Shown here: positions 43,201 to 52,004 of the stretch, piece by piece
Position numbering within the stretch: the first letter of the stretch is position 1
Layout of the letters: the number at the start of each line of letters is the position of its first letter
DNA from: Hyalangium gracile
Lineage (GTDB): Bacteria; Myxococcota; Myxococcia; Myxococcales; Myxococcaceae
Length of the DNA: 64,000 nucleotides
Reading direction: 5' to 3'
Assembly (NCBI RefSeq): GCF_020103725.1
Contig: NZ_JAHXBG010000002.1
Span: 558,001 to 622,000, forward strand
Program-made: the position numbers and the translations under genes
The notes under the pieces: model-generated
The model's database searches: none
What the model saw: the letters and a program-made list of their open reading frames with translations, nothing else
What the model was told of the DNA's origin: nothing

Positions 43201-45674
43201 TGTCCGCGCGCTTCCGGGATCCCATGCTGCACGCCCGCGTCCGCTACCTCCGGGCGGGGCTGATCGATCACTGGACGCAGAGCGCGCGCTCCGGCGTCGC
43301 CGAGCTCACCGAGGCGTACAAGGGGCTGATGGAGAGCGGCGACTGGATCTACGCCGGGCACTGCCTGATCGTGCGGCTGTGGCGGCGCGTGGCGGTGGGA
43401 GATCCCCTGCTGGAGATCCTGGCGGAGAACCGCCGCTTCATCGACTTCCTCGAGACGAAGAAGGACCCGGACTCGCTGCAGATGTTCCTGGGCATGCACC
43501 GGACGCTGCTGGCGCTCACGGGAGTGGAGGATCCCGCGTCCCCGCCGCCCCCCAGCGGGACGTCGAACACGGCGCTGGCGTACCTGAAGCTGGCCTCGGC
43601 CGAGCGGAACTACCTGCTGAGACAGCCGGCCGAGGCGCTGGGCCAGGCCGCGGAGGTGGTGCCGCTCCTGCCGTTCATCTCCGGCCTCTTCCACGTGGCC
43701 ACGCACGCCTTCTACCACGCGCTGAGCGCGGCCGCGGTGTACGCCGACGCGAGCGAAGAGCGGCGCAAGGAGCTGCTGCAGGTGATGGAGCAGCACCGCG
43801 CCGCGCTGGAGAAGTACGCGCACCGCTGTCCGGAGAACTTCGCGCCCTATCACCTGCTGGTGAGCGCGGAGCTCCACCGGGTGCAGCAACGGGAGCCGGA
43901 GGCGATCGCCGAGTACGAGCGCGCGATCGCGGCGGCGCGCTCCAGCGGGTTCGTGGGGGTGGAGGCCATCGCCTGCGAGCAGGCCTTCCGCGCACTGGCG
44001 ACGAAGGGGCGCCGGCTGCTCTCCTCGGCGTACCTGCTCGAGGCGCTCTACGCCTACGAGCGCTGGGGAGCCAGCACCAAGGCCCGGCTCCTGGCCGTCG
44101 AGCAGTCCAACCTGCTGCTCTCCCACGGCAGCGCCCTGCGGCACTGGGATGGGAAGCCTCGGAGCTCGACGACCACGGCGACGCTGCAGACGGAGCGCGG
44201 AGCCTCCACGCACCCGTCCAGCTCCGAGTCGATCTCCTCGTCCTTCGACATCACCTCGGCGATGAAGGCGTCCCAGGCGATCTCGAGCGAGATCCTCTTC
44301 CCCCAGCTGGTGGCCAACCTCATCCACGTCGTCATGGAGAGCGCGGGGGCGCAGCGCGGCGCGCTGGTGCTGCGGCGAGGCCAGGAGTTCTTCGTCGAGG
44401 CCAAGGGCGAGGTCGGCCACCGGAGCGCCGAGGCGGAGACGGCCCAGCCGCTGGCGGAGAGCGCTGGACTCTGCCACGCGATCGTCACCCAGGTGCTGCA
44501 GAGCGGGACGCACCTGATGCTGGACGACGCGTCCGCGATGGAGGCCTGGCGCAAGGATCCGTACGTCTCCGGGAACAAGATCCGCTCGGTGCTCTGCGCG
44601 CCCATCCGGCACCGGGGGCAGGTGCTGGGGCTGTTCTACCTGGAGAACAACCTGACGCCGGGCGCCTTCAACACCAGCCGGCTCAAGGTGCTGGGGATGC
44701 TGACGAGCCAGGCGGCCATCTCCATCGAGAACGCGGAGCTGTACCGGCGGCTCGAGGACTACAGCCACACCCTGGAGGATCGGGTGGCGGACCGCACGGC
44801 CGAGCTGCACAGCAAGAACGCGGAGCTGCAGCGGGCGCTGGAGACGCTCAAGACGATGCATGCGCAGATCGTCACGCAGGAGAAGCTGGCCTCGCTGGGA
44901 GCGCTCACCGCCGGCATCGCGCACGAGCTGAAGAACCCGCTGAACTTCGTGAGCAACTTCGCGGCGCTCTCGAACGAACGGGTGAAGGAGCTCCGGGAGA
45001 TGAAGCCCGGCGCGCGGCTCGCGCCGCCCGCGCAGGTACAGGAGATGGAGGACATCCTGGAGGAGCTGGAGCTGAACACGCGGAAGATCCGCGAGCACGG
45101 GCAGCGGGCCGTCAGCATCATCGACGGGATGCTGCAGCACGCGCGGGGCAAGCGGGGCGACAAGCGGGCCACCAACGTGAACCAGCTCGTGGAGGAGGCG
45201 GTGCGCCTGGTGCACCATGGGCTGAAGGCGAAGAGCACCCGCCGCAACGTGATCATCGAGACGGCCTTCGACGCCACGCTGCCGGACGTGCAGCTGGTGT
45301 CGGACGACATCCGCCGGGTGGTGCTGAACCTGGTGGACAACGCCTGCTACTCGGCGAGCGAGAAGGCCCAGCAGTCCGGCAGCACGGAGGAGGCCCGGGT
45401 GAAGGTGTCCACGCGGTGGACGGGCAAGGAGGTGGAGATCCGCGTCCGGGACAACGGCAAGGGAATCCCCGCCGCGCTGCGAGAGAAGCTCTTCACGCCC
45501 TTCTTCACCACCAAGCCGACGGGAGAAGGCACGGGGCTGGGCCTGTCCATCAGCCACGAGATCGTCGTGGTGTCGCTGGGAGGCAGGCTCTCGGTGGAGT
45601 CCGAGGAGGGCAAGTACGCGGAGTTCATCGTCGTACTGCCCGGCGGAGGCCAGCGGGCGGGTCCTCCCGTCTGA
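40269..45674 (+). CDS. Ser/Thr kinase-AAA ATPase-GAF-histidine kinase hybrid (second copy)
   Basis: The 1801-aa paralogue of the megasynthase-operon kinase has the same order: kinase (about 10-270, VIHKDIKPQNII with DFS in place of DFG), STAND/AAA ATPase (GSAGIGKTS, LVLFLDDLQWADLA), a long TPR-like region, GAF (about 1350-1500), and HisKA (GIAHELKNPLNF) with HATPase (VRDNGKGIP and GTGLGLSISHEIVV). AGGAG lies 9 bp before the ATG. It is soluble. No partner response regulator is adjacent. The pair looks like an old duplication, since the two differ substantially between motifs. The equally long frame on the other strand is a shadow. Confidence 0.92.
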   Translation: MPQRAGYTFHETLHESARSMLIRATRERDECPVILKLPGSDYLDRRRTLEIHREHAIARRVQGEGIIRVIGLEDLSDRVALVLEDFGGRSLSHLLDERGPLDVETFLQYAIRITAALGHIHRQGVIHKDIKPQNIIANPDTGMLKIADFSISVALEVEAVSPESPTYLTGTLAYMAPEQTGRMNRGVDYRADFYALGATFFELLTNHRPFEAETPLELLHAHVAQVPPSPRKHVSTIPECIAAIVLKLLAKDPAARYQSAWGLIADLEECQRRLQAGEPLTPFPLGTMDRTVQFRLPQGLYGRAADIELLASAHARAVAGRGELLLISGSAGIGKTSLVNELHRVTAASHGRFTSGKCDQLLRGVPFDAVHQALRELVRQTQAEGEEETERVRQRLDAALGVNAAVLVEAVPETRALLGEQPPSAPLPAAESRNRLNRVLARALQSFATAERPLVLFLDDLQWADLATLTLLQSLARDPDCHHLLPVGSFRDTEVPPSHPLALAMDELRATGTPVREIHLAPLAPEEVARMVREATGVDSGRALEFGQLIHSRTAGNPFSVREFLRFLHDQGLIRYETRTGRWEWDLAQIEAREIPSDVAGLMAEELRRLPPETGELLQLAACLGVVFSFRDLVVVHGQPAQETARRLWSAVERGFVLPLHKDYMLLDPQGGIPLPADLEVSFRFLHDRVRQAAYALLPTGSRAAHHIHVGLRLIEEARATGTLEERAFVVLPHLAYDPDRVGPAALRLELADLHLRTGRRAKASGAYRTACELFRTGSALLNPSAWEREYDRAFTLQLELAESSYLAGEFDAASQGFATLLSQARSAAQKASVHAMQATLSSLNSQHQEAIQLGIAGLRLLGVDIPATVDLAALGAELGAVAEGLAGRKPSDLLELPRMRDPNAELSIHLLASIAASAYMVDQSLFALLVLRIVRLSLEHGNSRFSAFGYVIYGVLLASALDEPATGREFGQLAVELSARFRDPMLHARVRYLRAGLIDHWTQSARSGVAELTEAYKGLMESGDWIYAGHCLIVRLWRRVAVGDPLLEILAENRRFIDFLETKKDPDSLQMFLGMHRTLLALTGVEDPASPPPPSGTSNTALAYLKLASAERNYLLRQPAEALGQAAEVVPLLPFISGLFHVATHAFYHALSAAAVYADASEERRKELLQVMEQHRAALEKYAHRCPENFAPYHLLVSAELHRVQQREPEAIAEYERAIAAARSSGFVGVEAIACEQAFRALATKGRRLLSSAYLLEALYAYERWGASTKARLLAVEQSNLLLSHGSALRHWDGKPRSSTTTATLQTERGASTHPSSSESISSSFDITSAMKASQAISSEILFPQLVANLIHVVMESAGAQRGALVLRRGQEFFVEAKGEVGHRSAEAETAQPLAESAGLCHAIVTQVLQSGTHLMLDDASAMEAWRKDPYVSGNKIRSVLCAPIRHRGQVLGLFYLENNLTPGAFNTSRLKVLGMLTSQAAISIENAELYRRLEDYSHTLEDRVADRTAELHSKNAELQRALETLKTMHAQIVTQEKLASLGALTAGIAHELKNPLNFVSNFAALSNERVKELREMKPGARLAPPAQVQEMEDILEELELNTRKIREHGQRAVSIIDGMLQHARGKRGDKRATNVNQLVEEAVRLVHHGLKAKSTRRNVIIETAFDATLPDVQLVSDDIRRVVLNLVDNACYSASEKAQQSGSTEEARVKVSTRWTGKEVEIRVRDNGKGIPAALREKLFTPFFTTKPTGEGTGLGLSISHEIVVVSLGGRLSVESEEGKYAEFIVVLPGGGQRAGPPV

Positions 45675-45733
45675 ACCGCGGAGGAGATCCGGCAGGTCCT
45701 CCATCACGAGGGCGATCCGGAGCCGTTCCAGGG

Positions 45734-45820
45734 GTGGACTCGAGGACCCGTCTCTCGCTCGTCAACGCCCTCTACTTCAAGGCCACCTGGGCCGCGTCGT
45801 GGACCCGAGCCCCTGACGGA
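45734..45820 (+). pseudogene. Serpin gene fragment
   Basis: The translated segment TRLSLVNALYFKATWAASW matches the highly conserved serpin strand (LVNAxYFKGxW) by eye. No hinge, reactive-centre loop or C-terminal serpin strands follow in any frame, and upstream sequence is the end of the kinase gene and spacer. It is therefore a remnant of a protease inhibitor gene, not a functional CDS. The match is short but this motif is very characteristic. Confidence 0.55.
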
Positions 45821-45933
45821 CCCAACCGCGCTCGGGGCACGATGAGCTCTGCGGTGCTCACCTTGCGGCCGCATGCCGCGAGGAGAGCGCCCGACAGCAC
45901 GAGCAGAAACGAGTGGGGACGCGATGGTTTCAC
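45772..45933 (-). pseudogene. Truncated lipoprotein leader, possibly part of the lost serpin gene
   Basis: A GTG at 45933 opens a 53-codon frame beginning VKPSRPHSFLLVLSGALLAACG: a basic n-region, hydrophobic core and lipobox LAAC. Translation ends at a TAG within the oppositely oriented serpin fragment. Some bacterial serpins are lipoproteins, so this could be the displaced 5' end of the same lost gene after an inversion. A short genuine lipoprotein cannot be excluded. Confidence 0.4.
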
Positions 45934-46319
45934 GATCATCCGCGACGGGACAGGAGGTGGCTGGCGGGGACTACATGCGACCGCCCTTCTTGGGGAGCGG
46001 CGGAGGGGGCCTCTCCGCGGCGAGGCTCAGCTCATGTCTTCATCGAAGCCAGGCTCCTTGGGGTACGCGCAGGGAACATCCCCTGGACACGACCGGCGTC
46101 CCGGCCCTCTCGAGCAATTCGCATGCCTGTCACCGGCTGCTCTGAAGCCCCTGCCCGCCCGTGGGAAACCGTGGCAAGACGCAAGGCCTCCCAGGCGAGC
46201 GGTGGCCTCTCCAGTGTTGAGTCGTCGAGTTCTCTCTTCTCTTTCCACACAGCGCCCCCCTCCAGGCGTAGCGTACGCAGGGTTCCAGCCAGTCCCGGCC
46301 TTGGAGGAGAGAGCGCGGT

Positions 46320-47741
46320 ATGAGCCTTCGAAGTCTGCTCAGCGTGGTTGCGGGAGCCATCCTGCTCCTGGCCCTCACGATCTCCGCGGCCCTGGTCACC
46401 ATCACCAGTCGGATGGAGCGGGACAGCCAGCATCTCTGGCATGCCGTGGAGAGCGTGCGCGCGGCGGAAGAGGCCGAGATCGCACTCCTGCTCCACAACC
46501 GAGAGCACCGGCTGCTGGGCCTCACCGGCGATGAGAACCACGCCACCACCATGCAGGCGGCGAAGGACAACCTCCACCACTGGCTGGCGGAGGCCCGTCG
46601 CTTCGTCGGAACCCCAGAGGAAGCCACCATCCTCGAGGATCTCACCCGGAACAGCACGGAGTATCTGGCGCTCGTGGACCGGCTGCGGCCCCAGGCACAG
46701 GATCGAGTCCCTGAGAGCCGCCAGTTGCTCGACAAGGCGCTGCTCAGTGCCGAGCGGCTCGTCGAGATCAACATCGCCGATGGTCGGAGAATCTCGGAGG
46801 AGACGCGCCAGTGGGACGAGCTCGCCAACCAGCTGGGCTTCCTCATGATCACGGTGCTGTTCATCGGACTCGGTCTGGCCATCTGGAGCATCCGCCGCTA
46901 CGCCTACCAGCCGCTCCTGGCCGTCCGGAATGCCCTGGTGCGCTTCCACCCGGGCACCCCGGGTGCGGCCGTGCCGGAGACCGGTCCCCGAGAGCTCCGG
47001 GACATCTCCCGGGAGTTCAACGAGATGGCCGCGCGGCTCGAGCGCCATCGCGAGGTGCAGCTCGGCTTCATCGCGGGGGTGGCGCACGATCTGCGCAACC
47101 CCCTGAGCGCCCTCAAGCTGAGCGCGTCGATGGTGCGACCGGACCGTCCGCTGCCTCCGGAAGACAAGGTGCGCGAGCGCTTCGCCCTGGTCACCCGCCA
47201 GGTGGAGCGCATCGAGCGGATGGTGGAGGACCTGCTCGACACCTCCCGGATCGAAGCGGGCAAGCTGGAGCTGCGTCCGGAAGAGCTGGATCTGCGAGGG
47301 CTGCTGCGAGAGGTCGTCGCGCTCCATGAGGGGACCTCGACAACCCACGCGCTGGCACTCCACCTGCCGGAGGAGCCAGTCCCCGTGCGCTGTGACGCCA
47401 CGCGCATCACGCAGGTGCTCAACAACCTGCTCAGCAACGCCATCAAGTACTCGCCTCAGGGCGGCAAGGTGCGCGTGGAGCTGACCTCGACCCCCGAGGC
47501 CGCCTGGGTGGCCGTGACGGACTCGGGCGTGGGCATCCCCGAGGGGGAGCGCGAGAGCATCTTCGAGCCCTTCCGGCGCGGCGCCGCCACCCGGGACACC
47601 ATCCCGGGAGTGGGCCTCGGCCTGGCCGTGGGCCGCCGCATCATCGAGGCACACGGCGGCCGCATCGAGGTGGAGAGCACCCAGGGAGTGGGCTCCACCT
47701 TCCGCTTCCGCCTTCCCCGGACTCCGCTCCCCAGCGCTTGA
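46320..47741 (+). CDS. Membrane sensor histidine kinase (4HB-HAMP-HisKA-HATPase)
   Basis: The 473-aa protein has an N-terminal transmembrane helix (about 6-28), a periplasmic helical sensor region of the four-helix-bundle type, a second helix (LGFLMITVLFIGLGLAIW, about 181-198), HAMP, HisKA (FIAGVAHDLRNPLSALKLS, phospho-His about 260) and HATPase (TDSGVGIP, then GVGLGLAVGRRIIEAHGG). All catalytic boxes are intact. No response regulator gene is adjacent, so it is an orphan kinase. It converges on the FAD oxidoreductase gene with a 15-bp gap. Confidence 0.92.
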   Translation: MSLRSLLSVVAGAILLLALTISAALVTITSRMERDSQHLWHAVESVRAAEEAEIALLLHNREHRLLGLTGDENHATTMQAAKDNLHHWLAEARRFVGTPEEATILEDLTRNSTEYLALVDRLRPQAQDRVPESRQLLDKALLSAERLVEINIADGRRISEETRQWDELANQLGFLMITVLFIGLGLAIWSIRRYAYQPLLAVRNALVRFHPGTPGAAVPETGPRELRDISREFNEMAARLERHREVQLGFIAGVAHDLRNPLSALKLSASMVRPDRPLPPEDKVRERFALVTRQVERIERMVEDLLDTSRIEAGKLELRPEELDLRGLLREVVALHEGTSTTHALALHLPEEPVPVRCDATRITQVLNNLLSNAIKYSPQGGKVRVELTSTPEAAWVAVTDSGVGIPEGERESIFEPFRRGAATRDTIPGVGLGLAVGRRIIEAHGGRIEVESTQGVGSTFRFRLPRTPLPSA

Positions 47742-47756
47742 GCGGGCCCTGCCGCC

Positions 47757-49904
47757 TCAGAAGTCGCTCTCGCCGGCGATGTGCTCCGGGAAGCCGGAGA
47801 TGGCCTGCGAGGCCTGGAGCCCGGACATGGTCGCCGCCTCCACGCACCCGGCGTTGAGCCCCGTCAGGGTCCAGTCGCCCGCCAGGTACAGGTTCGGGAA
47901 GTCCGAGTCGTGAGAGCCCAGCCGCGCCGCCGTGGAGCCCGGCAGGGACAGCACGTACCGTTCGCTCGGATCAATGTTCGCGCGCCAGAACTGGCTGTCG
48001 AAGCGTGCAACGCCCCTGGCGCCGGCCGGAGCCGTCAGCAGCTCCCAGTCCAGGCCCGTGGGGTTGTAGCGCGGAGCATCCGGCCACAGGGCCCCCGTCC
48101 ACTCCTTGAACCAGCGGATCGACAGCTGCTTCAGCCGCTCGTGCTCGCGCCGGGGGAAGTCGTGATCGGAGAACGGAGGGATCACCGGCGCGTCCAGCAG
48201 CGGCGCGGTGAAGTAGGCGATGTCCTTCACCGCTCCCGGCGGCCAGGTCTCGCGAGGAATGACCTGGGCCATGTCCGCGTAGGTGTTCAGCGGCTCGGCG
48301 TAGCCCGTCATCACCGTGGGAGAGGCTCGCCAGCCGAGCTGCTCCAGCGTCCTGGACAGCCAGAGCTGCACGCCCATCGTCTGGTTCGTCTGGAGCGCCT
48401 GGACCATCCGCTGCCAGCGCGGGCTCCGGGCAATGAGCTCCTCGCAGATGTACGGGAAGGCCCCCAGCGAGACTCCCATCACCAGGACATCGAAGTCCCG
48501 GCCGCGCTCCAGGGTGACGGGCCGCTCGCCCTTCCAGCGAGGCGCCCAGTACGACTCCAGGTTGATGCCCGAGGCCTCCAGCTCCTGGCCATCGACGATC
48601 TGATCGTACAGCGGCCGATCGGGCCAGCACGGCAGCCCGAGCACGTCGACGAGCGGCTGATACCCCGCCGCCGGGTTCTTCAGCTGCACCTGCTGCGTCA
48701 GCTCCACCCGCTCGATGTTCCGCGTCAGCGGGTGCGCGTGCAGGCTGCTCACCTTGTGGAAGAGGCGGAACTGGACGCCGCGCCGCTTGAGCACCTCGTA
48801 CAGCGGCGTGAAGACCACGTCCCCCATGCCCGCGCGCATCTTGTAGAAGACCGCGCCCTTGTACGCGAGCGACATGCGCAGCAGGAAGCGCGTGGCCACG
48901 CCCGCGGCGAGCTGCTGCCGGTTCGGATCGCCCTGGATGTACGCGAAGAGCAGCTGGTACATCCCCTTCACGATGGGCGCGCGGTAGAGCGTGAAGTCAC
49001 TGGCTCCGTGGCGCGCCAGCCACGCGCGGAAGTCCTCGCCGTCGATGGCGTTGAACCCCTTGCTGAGCACGCCATCCCGGAGCACGCCCCGGGCCATGAC
49101 GAGCCCCAGCTCCAGCACCGCCCAGACCTTGCGGATCGCGCTGTTCTCCAGGCTCCGCGTGAAGCGCGCCGACAGCCGCGCCCAGGCCTCCTCCAGCAGC
49201 CACAGCAGCGCCTCCAGCTGCGTCGCGTCCTGCTCGCCCGGAGCCCGGGGCAGCCGCGCCGCCAGCAGCTGCGCCAGCTGGAGCACCCGCCCGATCCCAG
49301 GCACCCCGATCCTCGGGACGAGCGTGAGGCCCAGGGATCGCAGCGCTCCCTCCACACGAGCCGGCAGGCTGTCCGGCGCGGGCGTCGCCGCGGCGAGCCC
49401 CGCCCCCGGCGCCTGGTACAGCAGCTCCAGCAGCGCCTTCAGCCCTCGCTCCAGGTAGGTGACGAGGGTCGGCATGTCCCCGCCCAGCCCCGGCTCCTCG
49501 AGGTTGGTAGGGAACTGGAAGTCCCAGTTCACCCAGTCCGTGGGCGTGCGCTCGAAGAGCGTGATGAGCGACTGCTTCTTGAAGGCCTCGTCGATCGTGG
49601 CCAGCGGCGCCCCCCGAGGCCGCCCCAGCTCCTTGTAGGCCTGGCGCATCACCCGGAAGGCGTTCTCGTAGTGCCCCATCCAGACGTGCAGGCCGTGCTC
49701 CTCGATGCGCTGGGAGACGTCCTTGTTGCGCCCGCTGGCGCCCTTGCCTCCGAGCCTCCACCCCAGGCTGTAGAGGACCACCTCGTACTGCTCCTGCCAG
49801 CCCGGATAGCTGGTCAGCCCGAACGCCGCCGACATGGCGCCGACGCCGCCTCCGAGGATGACGATCCTTCGCTTCCGCCTGCGCGACTCCTGTGCCGTGC
49901 TCAT
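47757..49904 (-). CDS. FAD/NAD(P)-binding oxidoreductase, desaturase/amine-oxidase-like (copy A)
   Basis: The 715-aa flavoprotein is the last gene of a four-gene operon. The Rossmann motif ILGGGVGAMSAAFGL (about 16-30) is followed by the GWRLGGKGASGRN box and EEHGLHVWMGHYENAF, the pattern of phytoene-desaturase/amine-oxidase relatives. A large helical insertion (about 130-280) makes it longer than those enzymes. The C-terminal FAD motif is NLYLAGDWTLTGLNAGCVEAATMSG, near 680. It is a clear paralogue of the gene 12 bp upstream. No membrane segment is apparent. The substrate is unknown; a hydrophobic molecule is likely from the family. Confidence 0.82.
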   Translation of the reverse strand: MSTAQESRRRKRRIVILGGGVGAMSAAFGLTSYPGWQEQYEVVLYSLGWRLGGKGASGRNKDVSQRIEEHGLHVWMGHYENAFRVMRQAYKELGRPRGAPLATIDEAFKKQSLITLFERTPTDWVNWDFQFPTNLEEPGLGGDMPTLVTYLERGLKALLELLYQAPGAGLAAATPAPDSLPARVEGALRSLGLTLVPRIGVPGIGRVLQLAQLLAARLPRAPGEQDATQLEALLWLLEEAWARLSARFTRSLENSAIRKVWAVLELGLVMARGVLRDGVLSKGFNAIDGEDFRAWLARHGASDFTLYRAPIVKGMYQLLFAYIQGDPNRQQLAAGVATRFLLRMSLAYKGAVFYKMRAGMGDVVFTPLYEVLKRRGVQFRLFHKVSSLHAHPLTRNIERVELTQQVQLKNPAAGYQPLVDVLGLPCWPDRPLYDQIVDGQELEASGINLESYWAPRWKGERPVTLERGRDFDVLVMGVSLGAFPYICEELIARSPRWQRMVQALQTNQTMGVQLWLSRTLEQLGWRASPTVMTGYAEPLNTYADMAQVIPRETWPPGAVKDIAYFTAPLLDAPVIPPFSDHDFPRREHERLKQLSIRWFKEWTGALWPDAPRYNPTGLDWELLTAPAGARGVARFDSQFWRANIDPSERYVLSLPGSTAARLGSHDSDFPNLYLAGDWTLTGLNAGCVEAATMSGLQASQAISGFPEHIAGESDF

Positions 49905-49916
49905 CGATGTCTTGCC

Positions 49917-52004
49917 TCAGCGGTACCAGAACGCCTCGCCGGCGATGCGCAGCTTGCGCCCCGTGACGGCGCGGAAGGCCTGCATGCCGGAGATGACGGC
50001 GCCCTCGGCCGCCCCGATGTAGAACCCGTTGTCCACCCAGTCCCCACAGATCGTGAGGTTCGAGAACCCGGTGCCGTCCGGCCGGATCCGCGCCTTCGCC
50101 GTGCCCGGCAGCGCCAGCGTGTAGCGCTCGCTCGGGTCCACGTTGGCCCGCCAGTACTGCGTCGCGAAGCGCTCCTCCCCTGCCCTTTCATTCGACGGCA
50201 CCAGCAGGTTCCAGTCGAACACCGCCGGGTTGTTCGGCTGCGTGGCCCGGGGCCAGAGCACCCCGATGTCGTTGCGCAGGAAGCCGAGGGCATTCTCCAG
50301 CGCCACCGCCTTCTGGCGGGCCGGGTAGCCATGCTCGGTGGGCGGCGGCGGAATCGTGGGCCCGGGCAGCGGGCCGCAGAAGTACGCCACGGTGAGCGGC
50401 GCGTTGGGCTGGGCCCACCCCTCCCGAGGCAGCACGCTGGTCATGTCCGCCCACGTGTCGAGCGGCTCCACGTAGCCCGTCAACAGCGGCGCCCCCACCG
50501 TCCACCCCAGCGCCCGCTGGTCCTTCGACAGCCAGAGCTGGAAGGCCTGCGTCTGGATGGTGGCCACCTCGTCCACCATCCGCCGCCACGCCGGGTTCAG
50601 CTCCATGAGCGTCGGGCACAGGTAGCGCACCGACGCCACCGGGATGCCGAACACCACCTGATGGAAGTCCTTGTCCACCTCCAGCACCCGCTCGGCCACG
50701 CTGCGCCAGGGGGTGTAGAAGGACTCCAGGTCGATATTCTCCCGCAGCAGCTGCTCGCCCTGGACGATCTGATCGTACAGCGGCCTGTCCGGCCAGCACG
50801 GCAGGTTCTTCACGGTGATCAGCGGGTCGTACCCCGCCGCCGGATCCTTCAGATCCACCTGCCGGCCGATGCGCAGCTTCGTGATGCGAGGCTGGCCGCC
50901 CGGCACCCGCTCGGCGACGACCTCCTCCACGCGGTGGAAGAACTCGAAGCGGACGCCGTTCTTCCGGCACGCCTCGTAGAGCGGCACGAAGACGGTGTCG
51001 CCCATGGAGGCCGAGAACTCGTAGGCCACGTGCCCCTGGTACGTGAGCCCGATGCGCAGCAACGCCCGCAGGGCGCTGCCCGCCCCGATCGACTGGCGAT
51101 CCGGATCGCCATCGACCATCGACATGGCCGCGTCATAGATGACGCGCGCGAGCACCGAGCGCAACGTCAGCTCGCTGGCGCCGTGCTTCTTCAGCCACTC
51201 GCGGTAGTCCACCCCGTCGATGGAGTTGAACCCCCGGGTCAGCACCCCGTCCTCCAGGATGCCGATCAGGTTGGCCATGATGAAGTCCAGGCCCACGCTG
51301 AGCTGGTAGAGCAGGAAGTTGGACTCGATCAGGTGCTCTATCTGCTCCCAGAGCCACTGGAGGAAGTCCCGCATCAGATCGAGGATCTTCGCGCCCAGGG
51401 ACTCCAGGGCCACCACGTGCTCCTGGGCCGCGGCGGCGGCGGTGGCATGGGCCTGCTCGAGCAGCCGCGTCCCGACCGCCAGGACGACCTCCTCCACGAG
51501 CTGCGCGGGGCCCCGCTCCGCCGAGAGCGTGAGCCCTCCCTTCAGCTTGCCGAAGAGCTCCAGCGCCACGCGGAGCAGGCCCTCGATGACCTCCCAGGAG
51601 GCGGTGTCCTCCAGGCCCTCGCCGGGCCGCCGGGAGTTCGCGGGAAACGGCACCACCCACCGCTGCCAGTTGCCCTGGACGAAGTCCTCCATGGCGATGA
51701 GATCCCTCGGGCGGAACGCCTGCTCGAAGGTGGCCAGCGGCGCCGTCGCGGGCCGGTTCATCACCCGATAGCACTCGCGCATCAGCGCGAACGCGTTCTC
51801 GTAGAAGCCCCAGAAGAGGTGGAGGCCGTGCTCCTCGATGCGGCCGTGAGGACCTCGCCCGCTCGCGCCCTTCCCGCCGAGCCGCCAGCCCACCTGGTAG
51901 ACGGTGACCTCATACTCCTCTCGCAGCTCCGGCGTCCGGGACAGGTAGTACGCGGTGGTGAGCGCGCCAGCGCCCCCACCGAGCACCGCCACCTTCTTCT
52001 TCAT
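49917..52004 (-). CDS. FAD/NAD(P)-binding oxidoreductase, desaturase/amine-oxidase-like (copy B)
   Basis: The 695-aa paralogue of copy A has Rossmann motif VLGGGAGALTTAYYL at the extreme N-terminus, GWRLGGKGASGRGP, EEHGLHLFWGFYENAF, the same helical insertion and C-terminal FAD motif NLTICGDWVDNGFYIGAAEGAVISG. The copies align throughout but are well diverged, which suggests two steps of one pathway or two subunits. Its ATG overlaps the stop of the upstream decarboxylase-like gene (ATGA). Confidence 0.82.
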   Translation of the reverse strand: MKKKVAVLGGGAGALTTAYYLSRTPELREEYEVTVYQVGWRLGGKGASGRGPHGRIEEHGLHLFWGFYENAFALMRECYRVMNRPATAPLATFEQAFRPRDLIAMEDFVQGNWQRWVVPFPANSRRPGEGLEDTASWEVIEGLLRVALELFGKLKGGLTLSAERGPAQLVEEVVLAVGTRLLEQAHATAAAAAQEHVVALESLGAKILDLMRDFLQWLWEQIEHLIESNFLLYQLSVGLDFIMANLIGILEDGVLTRGFNSIDGVDYREWLKKHGASELTLRSVLARVIYDAAMSMVDGDPDRQSIGAGSALRALLRIGLTYQGHVAYEFSASMGDTVFVPLYEACRKNGVRFEFFHRVEEVVAERVPGGQPRITKLRIGRQVDLKDPAAGYDPLITVKNLPCWPDRPLYDQIVQGEQLLRENIDLESFYTPWRSVAERVLEVDKDFHQVVFGIPVASVRYLCPTLMELNPAWRRMVDEVATIQTQAFQLWLSKDQRALGWTVGAPLLTGYVEPLDTWADMTSVLPREGWAQPNAPLTVAYFCGPLPGPTIPPPPTEHGYPARQKAVALENALGFLRNDIGVLWPRATQPNNPAVFDWNLLVPSNERAGEERFATQYWRANVDPSERYTLALPGTAKARIRPDGTGFSNLTICGDWVDNGFYIGAAEGAVISGMQAFRAVTGRKLRIAGEAFWYR

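Larger units (their letters stand above)
45675..46319. other. 645-bp non-coding gap with serpin-like debris
   Basis: This is the largest gap in the window. It has no intact gene. On the plus strand 45734-45820 encodes an isolated serpin signature, and on the minus strand 45772-45933 encodes an overlapping lipoprotein-like leader that stops early. The rest (about 45940-46290) shows no recognisable coding or structural signal. GGAGGAGAGAG shortly before 46320 is the ribosome-binding site of the next gene. Confidence 0.6.

Noticed and set aside
40260-45707. 1815-aa minus-strand open frame
   Set aside because: Antisense to the giant kinase paralogue; Leu/Gln/Arg-rich with no recognisable fold.
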